The notes: generated from the sequence alone by a model not told the origin. Positions 47,224 through 56,325 are shown, counted from the first letter of the stretch. The stretch: DNA of 64,000 nucleotides from Lyngbya sp. PCC 8106 (GCF_000169095.1 NZ_AAVU01000007.1:1-64000); one strand, 5' to 3'. A program made the numbers and translations.

Positions 47224-48633
47224 ATGGAACACAAAATAAAAGTTCGCAATCCTAGAACCGGAGCAATTGATTATTTTATTACACCTCCTACAGAAGCAGA
47301 AATTACTCAACAGTGTGAGAATTTAAGACAAGCTCAAATTGACTGGCAACAGTTAGATATTCATCAGAGAATAGGAGTTTTACAAACCTGGAAAAAAGCC
47401 ATTATTTCTGAAAAAGATACTTTAGTTCACGCTTTAGTTGAAGATACGGGAAGAATTAGAGAATCAGTGATGGAAGTTGATGGGGTTATTTCTAGTTTAG
47501 AGCGATGGTGTAAACTTGCTCCAGACCTTTGTTTTACAGAAGAAAAAAACACAGCTATTCCTTTTATTCAAATCAAATCTCAACTTGTTCCTTACTCATT
47601 AGTTGGGGTAATTAGTCCGTGGAATTTTCCTCTGTTACTGTCTCTAATTGATGCAATTCCGGCGTTACTCGCTGGATGTGCAGTTCTCATTAAACCCAGT
47701 GAAATCACTCCCCGATTTATTCAGCCTTTAGTTAAAACAATTCAATCTATTCCCCAGTTAAATCAGATTTTAGGTTGTATTGAAGGAGCAGGAGAAACGG
47801 GAAAAACTATCATTAAAAATATTGATGCAATTTGTTTTACTGGGAGTGTTTTAACCGGAAAAAAGGTTGCTGAAGCGGCTGCTAAACGATTAATTCCAGC
47901 ATTTTTAGAATTAGGCGGAAAAGATCCGGCTATTGTTTTAGAATCTGCTAATTTAGAACAAGCAACCTCAGCTATTTTATGGGGTTCTGTGATTAACGCT
48001 GGACAGTCTTGTTTGTCAATAGAACGGATTTATGTTGCTGAATCAATTCGTGATAATTTTGTTAATCAACTCGTTCAAAAAGCCAGTCAGTTATCCCTCA
48101 ACTATCCTGATATCAAAAGCGGTGAAATTGGACCGATTATTTCAGCCAAACAAGCGACTATTATTGCTGAACATTTATTAGATGCAACTGAAAAAGCAGC
48201 CATTTTTCATTGTGGAGGTCAAGTTGAAGAATTGAATGGGGGATTTTGGTGTAGTCCAACAGTGTTAACTCAGGTTAATCATCACATGAAAATAATGACG
48301 GAAGAAACCTTCGGCCCGGTCATGCCTATAATGACTTTTACCTCGAAAGAAGAAGCAATTAAACTGGCAAATGATAGCGTTTATGGGTTAAGTGCAGCCG
48401 TTTTTGCAGATTCACAAACAGAAGCTTTAGAAGTCGCAAAACAGATAGAAGCCGGGGCAATTAGTATTAACGATGCAGCTTTAACAGCTTTAATTAATGA
48501 AGGTGAAAAAAATTCGTTTAAATGTTCAGGCTTGGGAGGTTCACGGATGGGTGCGGCTTCAATGCAACGATTTTTCCGCAAAAAAGCCCTATTAACTAAA
48601 ACCCAAGCTATTGTAGACCCGTGGTGGTATTGA
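47224..48633 (+). CDS. NAD(P)-dependent aldehyde dehydrogenase
   Basis: 469 aa. All catalytic parts are intact: Asn134 in ISPWNF, ALLAGCAVLIKPSE, the cofactor-binding FTGSVLTGKKV, Glu229 in LELGGKDP and nucleophile Cys263 in NAGQSCLS. ETFGPVMPIMTF marks the oligomerisation region. The usual QxC is read as GQSC. Oxidises an aldehyde to acid; the substrate is not readable. It starts 3 bp after the nitrilase-fold gene, hence translationally linked. Confidence 0.93.
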   Translation: MEHKIKVRNPRTGAIDYFITPPTEAEITQQCENLRQAQIDWQQLDIHQRIGVLQTWKKAIISEKDTLVHALVEDTGRIRESVMEVDGVISSLERWCKLAPDLCFTEEKNTAIPFIQIKSQLVPYSLVGVISPWNFPLLLSLIDAIPALLAGCAVLIKPSEITPRFIQPLVKTIQSIPQLNQILGCIEGAGETGKTIIKNIDAICFTGSVLTGKKVAEAAAKRLIPAFLELGGKDPAIVLESANLEQATSAILWGSVINAGQSCLSIERIYVAESIRDNFVNQLVQKASQLSLNYPDIKSGEIGPIISAKQATIIAEHLLDATEKAAIFHCGGQVEELNGGFWCSPTVLTQVNHHMKIMTEETFGPVMPIMTFTSKEEAIKLANDSVYGLSAAVFADSQTEALEVAKQIEAGAISINDAALTALINEGEKNSFKCSGLGGSRMGAASMQRFFRKKALLTKTQAIVDPWWY

Positions 48634-48730
48634 CAAAACTAAAAAGTTCATAAATAATTAAAAAAATCATCATTCTTTTGTTACAATTGGATATCTTTAA
48701 AGTACAAGGTTTTAAAGAGGAACATTAATC

Positions 48731-49177
48731 ATGTCAAACCTACACGAAAAAATGCCTGTTTTAGCCCGCCATGAAGGAGACTGGAAGGGAACCTATACTC
48801 TGGTTAATATAGAAGGCAAAATTATCGATCAGCATCAATCTCATTTAACCTGTCAATTTCCAGAAACCGGGGATTATCCCTATTTTCAAATTAACCGTTA
48901 TCACTGGGAAAATGGCAAACAAGAAGAACATCAATTTCCAGGTATTTATCAAGATAACAAACTTATTTTTGATACCGAACGCATTACCGGAAAAGCCTGG
49001 GAAGCCGATGACTCTACTCTAATTTTATGGTTAGCGTATAAAGGTGTACCTGATGCTTATATTTATGAAATGATTCAAATTAGCCCTTGTAATAATTATC
49101 GCGCCCGAACTTGGCAATGGTTCAAAAACTATCGAATTTTTCAACGCACTTTGATTCAAGAAGAACGAATGCAATAA
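48731..49177 (+). CDS. DUF3598-like (lipocalin-type) protein
   Basis: 148 aa, rich in beta-strand pattern and aromatics: HEGDWKGTYTLVN, DQHQSHLTCQFP, YQDNKLIFDTERI and YIYEMIQISP. The layout fits the calycin-like DUF3598 family common in cyanobacteria, small barrels that may bind a hydrophobic ligand. Assignment is from memory of the pattern and moderate. Fourth position of the island; a good purine-rich ribosome-binding site (AAAGAGGAAC) precedes it. Confidence 0.55.
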   Translation: MSNLHEKMPVLARHEGDWKGTYTLVNIEGKIIDQHQSHLTCQFPETGDYPYFQINRYHWENGKQEEHQFPGIYQDNKLIFDTERITGKAWEADDSTLILWLAYKGVPDAYIYEMIQISPCNNYRARTWQWFKNYRIFQRTLIQEERMQ

Positions 49178-49220
49178 ATTCAGAAATTTGATTACATTTT
49201 CAAGAGATTAATTCACCATA

Positions 49221-50045
49221 ATGAAACAGCAAGTTAAAAGAGCATATTTAGACACAGAAGATGGACAAATACTCTATCGCATTGCAGGCGAAGGAGAGGC
49301 GATTTTACTCCTTCATATGACACCTCGAAGCAGCGATGAATTTAGAGAAATTATCCCCATTTTAGCTAAGAATAAACAAGTGATTGCTATGGATTTAATG
49401 GGGTTGGGAGATTCGGACAAACCGCCTAGAGAGTATTCTGTCGCTGATTATGTTCAAAATATTATTACGCTTTGGGATGAGTTGGGGATAAAAAAAAGCA
49501 GCGTTCTCGGAAGTGTAACGGGTGGTTATATTGCGGGTGAATTTGCGGCAAATTATCCTGAACGAGTGAATAAATTGATTCTTTGTAATGTGCATGGTTT
49601 TGATGCCGAAGAACAAGAAAAAATCTTGCAAAGATATTCAATTGGATTTAAAATAAAAGCAGATGGTTCTCACTTAATTGAACGTTGGCTTTCTCGGGTT
49701 AAGTATGTCGGAAAAGGAGAGTTAAATCATCGCTGTGTGATTGATGATTTGAAATGTTTCGGTTCTCCCGTATATCCTGGTGTTGCCGTCGGAAACTACT
49801 GTCTATCGGCAAAAGAAAGATTTAAAAAGATTCAATCTCCAACTCTAGTGTTAACCGGAGATCAAGCATTAGACCCCTTAGAAAAAGCAGGTTTAGCGAA
49901 AGCAGAAAATCAAACTTGGCTATCTGAATCTATTCCTCACAGTCAAGAGATTATCATTGAAGACGGTACGCTTTGGATGATCAATCAAGTCTATCAAGAA
50001 GTTGCTAAAGCTGTGATTAACTTTTTAGATAAAACGTCAAATTAA
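49221..50045 (+). CDS. Alpha/beta hydrolase-fold protein without canonical Ser-His
   Basis: 274 aa with the full fold: LLLHMTPRSSDEF near the start, VIAMDLMGLGDSDKP and ERVNKLILCNVHG. At the nucleophile elbow, where GxSxG is expected, it reads L-G-S-V-T-G-G, so the nucleophile position is Val99. The C-terminal segment that normally holds GHW reads EDGTLWMINQ, lacking His. The residues suggest no ordinary esterase activity; cofactor-free oxygenase, lyase or a pseudoenzyme are possible. Its stop codon abuts the ATG of the next gene. Confidence 0.75.
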   Translation: MKQQVKRAYLDTEDGQILYRIAGEGEAILLLHMTPRSSDEFREIIPILAKNKQVIAMDLMGLGDSDKPPREYSVADYVQNIITLWDELGIKKSSVLGSVTGGYIAGEFAANYPERVNKLILCNVHGFDAEEQEKILQRYSIGFKIKADGSHLIERWLSRVKYVGKGELNHRCVIDDLKCFGSPVYPGVAVGNYCLSAKERFKKIQSPTLVLTGDQALDPLEKAGLAKAENQTWLSESIPHSQEIIIEDGTLWMINQVYQEVAKAVINFLDKTSN

Positions 50046-51053
50046 ATGAACCCTCAAACTTACAAAAAATTAGTCGCCACTCAAGTCAGTAGTGATTTTA
50101 AATCGGCTATTAAAATCATTACACTTCCCCTACGTGAACTGACTAATGATGAAATTATTATTCAAAATAAATTTGCGGGGGTTAATGCTGGTTTTGATAC
50201 TTTATTATCTCAAGGAAAAATCCCCTATTTTAAACCGACTCCCCCTTTTGAATTGGGCGTTGAAGCAGTGGGGGAAGTCGTAGCTGTTGGCAAGAATATC
50301 ACAACCTTTAAAATAGGGGATACTGTCGCTACTACAGTTCGAGGGGGTGGATATAGCGAATATCAAGTTATTGATGCAAATCTCGCCATCAAAGTTCCGC
50401 AAGCAACCCCAGAAATTTTAACCTTAATTCCCACTGGAATTTCCGCGTTAGTCGCCCTAGAACAAGTGGGAGAAATGACAAATCAAGAGACAATATTAGT
50501 CACCGCAGCAGCAGGAGGAACCGGACATATAGCGGTTCAACTGGCAAAATTAGCAGGAAATCATGTAATCGGAACTTGTGGTTCAGAAGCCAAAGCCAAC
50601 CTACTAAAAAAGTTGGGTTGTGACAGAGTAATTAACTATCGCACAGAAGATGTTGATGAGGTACTTCAGCGAGAATATCCGAAAGGAATTAATTTAGTTT
50701 TTGAATGTGTTGGTCGCAAAATGTTTGATATTTGTGTTAATCATTTAGCTATTCGAGGTCGTTTAATTGTTGTTGGTTTTATTTCTGAATATGCAGATCA
50801 ATTAGAGATTGTAAATCAACCTAGAATTTATCAAAAACTCTTTTGGAAAGGGGCTTCAGTCAGAGGGTTTCTGATGCCACTCTATCAAGAATATAGTTTA
50901 GAAGCTAGAAATCGTTTATTTCATTTACTCGAATCTGGTCAAATTCAAGTGGCAATTGACCCAACAGAATTTAGAGGAATTGAATCTATTGACTCGGCGG
51001 TTGATTACTTACTAGCAGGGAAAAGTTGTGGAAAAGTTGTGATTACATTTTAA
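50046..51053 (+). CDS. Medium-chain dehydrogenase/reductase, quinone-oxidoreductase type
   Basis: 335 aa. GroES-like N-terminal half and Rossmann half with AAAGGTGHIAVQLAKLAGN for NADPH. GVNAGFDTLLSQGKIP and CGSEAKANLLKKLGCDRVINY resemble prostaglandin reductase 3/ZADH2. No zinc-binding cysteine set is seen. It reduces enones or quinones using NADPH. It starts immediately after the preceding stop and overlaps the convergent cupin gene by 4 bp. Confidence 0.88.
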   Translation: MNPQTYKKLVATQVSSDFKSAIKIITLPLRELTNDEIIIQNKFAGVNAGFDTLLSQGKIPYFKPTPPFELGVEAVGEVVAVGKNITTFKIGDTVATTVRGGGYSEYQVIDANLAIKVPQATPEILTLIPTGISALVALEQVGEMTNQETILVTAAAGGTGHIAVQLAKLAGNHVIGTCGSEAKANLLKKLGCDRVINYRTEDVDEVLQREYPKGINLVFECVGRKMFDICVNHLAIRGRLIVVGFISEYADQLEIVNQPRIYQKLFWKGASVRGFLMPLYQEYSLEARNRLFHLLESGQIQVAIDPTEFRGIESIDSAVDYLLAGKSCGKVVITF

Positions 51054-51922
51054 CCATCTTCATAGGAAATTACAGTTCCTAGCTTTGATAAATCTCGATC
51101 AATTCTAACGAAAAATAAGCATCCCTCATCCGTAATATGACGAGGAAGAAGACTCCAGCTAGGACAGTAACAATAGCCATCTTTCTGAACTCGATAATCT
51201 CCCAAATCCAAATATCCAGATAGACAAAAATCTTCTTCATTATAGGCTTGGATCATAGAATATTTACCATCATAATGAGGCAAAATAGTTAACAACCAAA
51301 CACCACTATTATTTTGATTTTTTCTCAACCATTTTTTCTTGGCAACCTCAAATTGAGTTGTATCTGTTTTTCCCCAAGGTAAAAGTTTAGTATCCATTGC
51401 GGGAATAAAATCACAAATTCTGGCATTCGGAACCGTATTTTGAGCAGATTTATACTGTAACGGAACAGGCCCATTTTCCATCCAGAGGAGTTCAACGGGT
51501 TGATTTCCTAATACTTTCCACGGCCCTACTTTCACACCAGCAGGAATAAAAGAATAGCCATGTTTGGGTAACTTCCATTCCCCCAGTTGAACTTCACCTG
51601 TTAATACAAAAATCTCTAAGTCTGTGGTAAAAATGCCTTCTGGGGCGGTAAATTCAGGTGGAAAAACGACTTTAGCCGTTGATGCGCCACAATCATGCCA
51701 ACTTAACAAACGACGGTTTCCAGGGGCTATATTGTTGGGCATTCCAGGAATTTTCCAGCCATTTTCTTCTGGAACGGAATTGCTATCAAATAACAGATAC
51801 TCACGAGGTTTATACTCATTAGAAATGGCGGTTCGCCGACCCGATAAACTCATACGGCTTTGACCCTCTCCGCCCCAATCTTCAGGAATGGGTGGAACAC
51901 TCAAAAAATCATCTGTTTCCAC
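51050..51922 (-). CDS. Bicupin protein, DUF4437-like
   Basis: 290 aa with two cupin-like halves. The first contains TTDLEIFVLTGEVQLGEW and HGYSFIPAG; the second IQAYNEEDFCLSGYLDLGDY and KDGYCYCPSWSLLPRHI. The metal-binding histidines are only partly kept, so catalysis is uncertain. Family DUF4437 has no assigned function. It converges on and overlaps the last 4 bp of the reductase gene, closing the plus-strand operon. Confidence 0.6.
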   Translation of the reverse strand: METDDFLSVPPIPEDWGGEGQSRMSLSGRRTAISNEYKPREYLLFDSNSVPEENGWKIPGMPNNIAPGNRRLLSWHDCGASTAKVVFPPEFTAPEGIFTTDLEIFVLTGEVQLGEWKLPKHGYSFIPAGVKVGPWKVLGNQPVELLWMENGPVPLQYKSAQNTVPNARICDFIPAMDTKLLPWGKTDTTQFEVAKKKWLRKNQNNSGVWLLTILPHYDGKYSMIQAYNEEDFCLSGYLDLGDYRVQKDGYCYCPSWSLLPRHITDEGCLFFVRIDRDLSKLGTVISYEDG

Positions 51923-52306
51923 GTTTTAACTGTCCTTTACCTTTTCAAAACTCTGCCGTGATGTTTATTGTATCAAAATCTGTCTATAGTTAAGTGAATT
52001 TAAGAGGTTTAATTGTTCATTGTTTAGAATTCACAATAAAAACCCGAAGCTAAATTTCAGCTACAATTTTACCGAATTAGATCCAAAAATGCAGTATCAA
52101 CCCATACAGCAAACAACAGGCAATTTTTAAGAAGATCTAAATAGCTAATCAATCCCCATCTGAGTTTGAGATAGTCTGAGTCTCAATACCCCAATGTCAA
52201 CTCCTGTATCTTCCAACTGTCAGGCTTTTATCGAACTCATACCACTCCCAATATTGGGGGATTTATGACCCGAGTAACTTGTTTTATTCTTGACACCACC
52301 TAAACC
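51923..52306. other. 384-bp divergent promoter region
   Basis: Lies between the divergent cupin and methyltransferase genes. CCCAATATTGGGG near 52249-52261 is a palindrome about 46 bp before the methyltransferase start and could be an operator. No genes seen. Confidence 0.45.
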
Positions 52307-53464
52307 ATGAACTCACAATTTCAACACTCAATGATGCCCCAAGCTACGCATGATGAGTTAGCCCGTCAAAACTTCATGCAAAGCCTATCTGTTCATGTTA
52401 ACCGTAAAATGGCATCAGGTAATAAGGCAGTCTATGAAAAAGTGGTCAAGCCGAACTTTGAACAAAAACATCAACGTTATCCCGAAAATCGCCATGAGAT
52501 TTTACAGGAAATGGAAACTCAATCCTATTATCATTGGTGGAGTATTTTAAAGCGATTTCAACAGGAAATGATGTGGGAGTCGGTGGGCGCAAGTGTTGAA
52601 CGTCAACTACCTGATTTGATTACAAAAGCTAAAAATATACATAATCAAATTGGTTCTTTAATTCTCGATCCTAACTTCCAAATACCTGCTTATATGACTG
52701 AAGTTGATATTCATTGTATGCCGGGAGGATATCATACTGAAATCATTGAAAATGACCTTGCAGCCGGTGCCGTTTATGATCGCGGTGTTTATGTGTATGG
52801 TCGAGGTTGGTTAGGAACTCTCAATGATGATATGGGTCATTCCGTTATTCAAAATTATCTCCAACCCCATTATCCTAACTTGAAACCTCAAAAAATTCTT
52901 GATATGGGATGTGCAGTTGGTCATAGTACCCTTCCCTATATTGATGCTTATCCAGAGGCAGAAATTTATGGAATTGATATTGCGGCACCCATGTTACATT
53001 ATGGTCACGCTCGGGCAGAAGCATTAAACAAACCCGTTAATTTATCTCAACAAAACGCAGAAAAAACGAACTTTACCGATGGTTCATTTGATTTAATTGT
53101 TTCTCATATTTTATTGCATGAAATTCCGGCTTATGCTATTCAAAATGTCATGCGTGAATGTTATCGGTTGCTGTCGCCTGGTGGAATTATGGTTCATCTG
53201 GATGCGCCTTTGTATCGACATATGGATGCTTATACAGCTTTTATTTCCGAGTGGCAAACGATTAACAATAACGAACCCTTTTGGAGTGAAATGCGAGAGT
53301 TAGATTTAACTGCTCTTGTCACAGAAGCAGGTTTTCAATCAGACAAAACAACTGAAGCTTTTATTCGCAAATACAGTTGTAAAACACCAAAAGCTTCAAG
53401 TTCTGAAAAAATACCACCCGTTAGCGTACGTCCGACTTGGTTTGTACTCACCGCTCAAAAATAA
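52307..53464 (+). CDS. Class I SAM-dependent methyltransferase
   Basis: 385 aa. A novel-looking N-terminal domain of about 190 residues (helical, MATGNKAVYEKVV-like start, then DIHCMPGGYHTEI) precedes a Rossmann methyltransferase domain. Motif I is ILDMGCAVGHSTLPY, the acidic residue after strand 2 is in YGIDIAAPML, and motif IV is FDLIVSHILLHEIP. Methylates an unknown small molecule. The first two-thirds of the three-gene unit with the small and NTF2-like genes; spacing to the next gene is 18 bp. Confidence 0.85.
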   Translation: MNSQFQHSMMPQATHDELARQNFMQSLSVHVNRKMASGNKAVYEKVVKPNFEQKHQRYPENRHEILQEMETQSYYHWWSILKRFQQEMMWESVGASVERQLPDLITKAKNIHNQIGSLILDPNFQIPAYMTEVDIHCMPGGYHTEIIENDLAAGAVYDRGVYVYGRGWLGTLNDDMGHSVIQNYLQPHYPNLKPQKILDMGCAVGHSTLPYIDAYPEAEIYGIDIAAPMLHYGHARAEALNKPVNLSQQNAEKTNFTDGSFDLIVSHILLHEIPAYAIQNVMRECYRLLSPGGIMVHLDAPLYRHMDAYTAFISEWQTINNNEPFWSEMRELDLTALVTEAGFQSDKTTEAFIRKYSCKTPKASSSEKIPPVSVRPTWFVLTAQK

Positions 53465-53482
53465 ATATTAGTAAAAAATCCA

Positions 53483-53767
53483 ATGGTAAAAACAGCAAAA
53501 GGAGAACGTCCCATTTACCTCAATGATCCTCAACAGGATAAATTGTTAGGTATCATCATGGCGTTAGCGGGTGAAGTTTCTGTCTTGCATGAACGTTTAG
53601 ATACCGTAGAACGACTGTTAGAAATAAAAGGAATTGTATCACCCTCGGAAATAGAAACCTATCAACCCGATGAAAAAACCTCTGAGCAACGAGAACAATG
53701 GCGAACAGAATACATTTCTCGAATTTTGCGAATACTAGAGGAAGAAATTGACACAATCTCGCCGTAA
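53483..53767 (+). CDS. Small hypothetical protein between methyltransferase and NTF2-like genes
   Basis: 94 aa, mostly helical, acidic at the C-terminus. Contains DPQQDKLLGIIMALAGEV and LHERLDTVERLLEIKG, a likely coiled coil. No known family. Tight spacing on both sides (18 and 40 bp) places it in the methyltransferase operon, so a subunit or assembly role is possible. Confidence 0.65.
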   Translation: MVKTAKGERPIYLNDPQQDKLLGIIMALAGEVSVLHERLDTVERLLEIKGIVSPSEIETYQPDEKTSEQREQWRTEYISRILRILEEEIDTISP

Positions 53768-53807
53768 AAGAGGCTATAATAACAACAACTGTCTCTAGTT
53801 TGTATCG

Positions 53808-54200
53808 ATGACCAAAACACAACAAACCCTAGAAACTGCCCAACAAGCCTTTGAACATTTTCGTCACGGTTTAGCCACAGGAGAATGGGAAAAATTTATC
53901 GCTATTTTGAGTGATGACTTTACCTTTTCCTTTCCGGCTGGCCCCTATCAAGGTTTAAATCAAGGAAAAGAACGCATGGCTGAATTTTTAGGCTATGTAT
54001 CTGAAAAAGTGTTTAGTCAGGGTTTAGTTTTCACTCTCGAACGAACCACGTTTAATGAAAACACCGTTGTTTTTGAGGGAACATCAGAAGGCTTAATGTT
54101 CGGAAACCCTTATAAAAATCAAGTCGCCGTTTCTTTTGATATTCGAGGTGATAAAATTTGCAGTTACCGAGAATATTTAAGTCTCGTTTATCAACCCTAA
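53808..54200 (+). CDS. SnoaL/NTF2-like protein
   Basis: 130 aa alpha+beta cone: AFEHFRHGLATGEWEKFIAILSDD, FPAGPYQGLNQGKERMAEFL, VVFEGTSEGLMFG and a closing strand region VSFDIRGDKICSYREYLSL. This fold covers cyclases, isomerases, dehydratases and hydrolase-like enzymes with a central pocket. Last gene of the methyltransferase unit. Confidence 0.78.
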   Translation: MTKTQQTLETAQQAFEHFRHGLATGEWEKFIAILSDDFTFSFPAGPYQGLNQGKERMAEFLGYVSEKVFSQGLVFTLERTTFNENTVVFEGTSEGLMFGNPYKNQVAVSFDIRGDKICSYREYLSLVYQP

Positions 54201-54465
54201 ATCCTCTCAATAAATTAGCTTTTACAATCACCCCATTATTCACGAATTTAAACAATTTTTGACCGTAAACTTTGATCATTGTAGATCTGAACAATACTGG
54301 TACGCTGATCTTTGTAATAAAAAATATCTCCAAGTTCCAAACCAACCCTGACTATCTGAGTCATACTTACCAAAGAGATGAATCCAGTTTTGTTCTTAAA
54401 GATTGTTCATGTTACTTAACCCTCTAACCTTTAAGTTTTAGTTTTTCAGCTACAGTCTTATTCTC

Positions 54466-55284
54466 TCATGTTTTGGTTTGATTTTGAGTCACAATTCGAT
54501 CAAAATACCAATTTAATCCCGGTGCTAACAAACTATGTAATCGACTCAATAACGTCATTTCAATTCCGGGTGCAATTGCAAACGTATTATTTTTGATGCC
54601 GACAATAATTTCGCGAGCAATATCCTCTGGTTTCCACATTTTTGCCGTTTCTGTAATCTGTTTTGTTTCTGGAGGTTTGGTTTGATTTTCCGCTTCTAAT
54701 TGCGGTGTATCTGTATCTGGTGGATAAACAATTGTTACCTGAATTCCTAACGGTTTCAATTCTCCTCGCAAAGATTCTGCTAACCCTCGTAATGCAAATT
54801 TTGACGGAGAGTAAGGTGTATAACCATAAATTCCAATCAATCCCGCACCGGACGAAATCAGCACAATATTTCCTTTTTTCTGCGGTTTCATATAAGCTAA
54901 AACCGCCCGCACAGCATACAGAGAACCAAAATAATTAATCGCCATTGTGCGTTCAAAAAGTTCTATCGGTAAGTCTTGAAAATAACCCGGAACAGAAATT
55001 CCCGCCGATGTAATCAAAATATCAGGAACCCCCAGTTCTTGAACAGAATTCCTAATCGCTATTTCCACCTGAATGCGATCTGAAACATCAGCAACTTTAG
55101 TACAAACTCGTTGTTCCGACTGTAATTTTACCGCTTCTATTTCCGCTTTAGCAGTTTCCAACTTTTCCGGTGAACGGGCAATAATCGTAATATTTGCCCC
55201 TGATTTGGCTAACAACTTCGCCGTCGCTTTACCAATTCCACTCGAACCACCCGTGATAATCGCGTGTTTTTGATTAAAATTCAT
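54466..55284 (-). CDS. Short-chain dehydrogenase, 3-ketosphinganine-reductase-like
   Basis: 272 aa from ATG at 55282-55284 (MNFNQKHAIITGGSSGIGKA). The longer frame starting at 55326 begins in a repeat and is less likely. NADPH-binding TGGSSGIG and the catalytic YTPYSPSK are intact. The stretch SKFALRGLAESLRGELKPLG, followed by YPPDTDTPQ, is a strong match to eukaryotic 3-ketodihydrosphingosine reductase (KDSR/TSC10). A C-terminal amphipathic segment is kept. A lipid or ketone reductase in a cyanobacterium; sphingolipid synthesis itself is not implied. Confidence 0.85.
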   Translation of the reverse strand: MNFNQKHAIITGGSSGIGKATAKLLAKSGANITIIARSPEKLETAKAEIEAVKLQSEQRVCTKVADVSDRIQVEIAIRNSVQELGVPDILITSAGISVPGYFQDLPIELFERTMAINYFGSLYAVRAVLAYMKPQKKGNIVLISSGAGLIGIYGYTPYSPSKFALRGLAESLRGELKPLGIQVTIVYPPDTDTPQLEAENQTKPPETKQITETAKMWKPEDIAREIIVGIKNNTFAIAPGIEMTLLSRLHSLLAPGLNWYFDRIVTQNQTKT

Positions 55285-55312
55285 CTTTTGTAATTCACCC
55301 CTAAAATTAAAA

Positions 55313-55529
55313 GTAGGGTGCATCAAATCCTCCCCATTTCACTCAATTTCACCCGAGCAATCATTTTGATGCACAAACTCAATCAGATTAGGGTGCATCA
55401 AATCATCCCCATTTCACTCAATTTAACCCGAGCAATCATTTTGATGCACAAACTCAATCAAATTAGGGTGCATCAAATCCTCCCCATTTCACTCAATTTA
55501 ACCCGAGCAATCATTTTGATGCACCCTAC
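55313..55529. repeat. Triple array of the 67-bp palindromic element (75-bp period)
   Basis: Three units, with GGGTGCATC at 55316, 55391 and 55466 (exact 75-bp period). The whole block is bounded by perfect 15-bp inverted ends, GTAGGGTGCATCAAA (55313-55327) and TTTGATGCACCCTAC (55515-55529). Each unit also has internal arms GTGCATCAAA and TTTGATGCAC able to form a hairpin. The last unit is exactly 67 bp, as is the solo copy at 6616-6682. The 3' end of cobM lies inside it. Confidence 0.85.
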
Positions 55530-56325
55530 CTGTCTTAGAATTTGGGCGAAACAAATGGGAATGCTGAGGGTGATACAATTGCGATCGCGTTGTTGTTTTC
55601 TGATTTCTCAACGCCGGACTAATCACATAAAGCGTTGTTCTAATCAACTTTTCTTCTTCAGTCACTTTTGCCATTTCCGTCAACGGCACAATTCTAATTT
55701 TTTCATCCGGCCATCCCAAACGATAACAAATCGCCACAGAAGTTGAAGCCGGATAATGTTCAAGTAATTCTTGCTGGGCTTGTTCGACATGACGCGCACT
55801 CAAATATAAACACAAACTCGCCTGATGCGCCGCCAAACCCGCCAAAGCCTCACGAGAGGGAACAGAAGTCGCCCGCCCACTAAAACGAGTCAAAATAATC
55901 GTCTGCACCAACTCCGGTACCGTCAACTCAACCTGCAATTTCGCTGCGGCATCCTGATAAGCACTAATTCCAGGCACCACCTCAACCGCAATTTCTGCTT
56001 CTGCCAACTGGTGAATTTGTTCATGTATCGCGCTGTACAAACTGGGATCACCCGAATGCAAACGCACCACAGAACGCCCTTGTCGCACCCGTTCAATCAT
56101 CATTGGCACAATTTCTTCAAGGGTTTTATTGGCTGTGGCGATCAATTCCGCATCCGAACGCACATCTTGTAATATTTGTTGAGGTACCAACGAATCCGCA
56201 TACAAAATTGTATCAGCTTGGGCGAGTAGTCGTTGCGCTTTGATAGTCAGTAACTCAGGATCACCAGGCCCTGCACCAACAATATAAACCGCAGGTTGTA
56301 GTGAATTTGTAGCTGATCTGTTCAT
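55498..56325 (-). CDS. cobM: Precorrin-4 C11-methyltransferase
   Basis: 275 aa. Methylates C11 of precorrin-4 in cobalamin synthesis. SAM-binding VYIVGAGPGDPELLTIKA at the start, RLHSGDPSLYSAI, VEVVPGISAYQDAAAKL and the C-terminal RTTLYVISPAL are typical CobM. After residue about 250 the family sequence ends and the frame runs into the palindromic repeat, adding a tail ending GRVHQNDCSG. It faces away from the small-RNA array. Confidence 0.94.
   Translation of the reverse strand: MNRSATNSLQPAVYIVGAGPGDPELLTIKAQRLLAQADTILYADSLVPQQILQDVRSDAELIATANKTLEEIVPMMIERVRQGRSVVRLHSGDPSLYSAIHEQIHQLAEAEIAVEVVPGISAYQDAAAKLQVELTVPELVQTIILTRFSGRATSVPSREALAGLAAHQASLCLYLSARHVEQAQQELLEHYPASTSVAICYRLGWPDEKIRIVPLTEMAKVTEEEKLIRTTLYVISPALRNQKTTTRSQLYHPQHSHLFRPNSKTGRVHQNDCSG

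Noticed and set aside
55285..55326. Longer start for the SDR
   Set aside because: The extra residues are encoded partly by the palindromic repeat, and MNFNQKHAIITGG is the expected N-terminus.
55318..55746. 142-codon plus-strand frame over the triple repeat
   Set aside because: The 75-bp period is a multiple of three, so the repeat stays open by chance; it is antisense to cobM.
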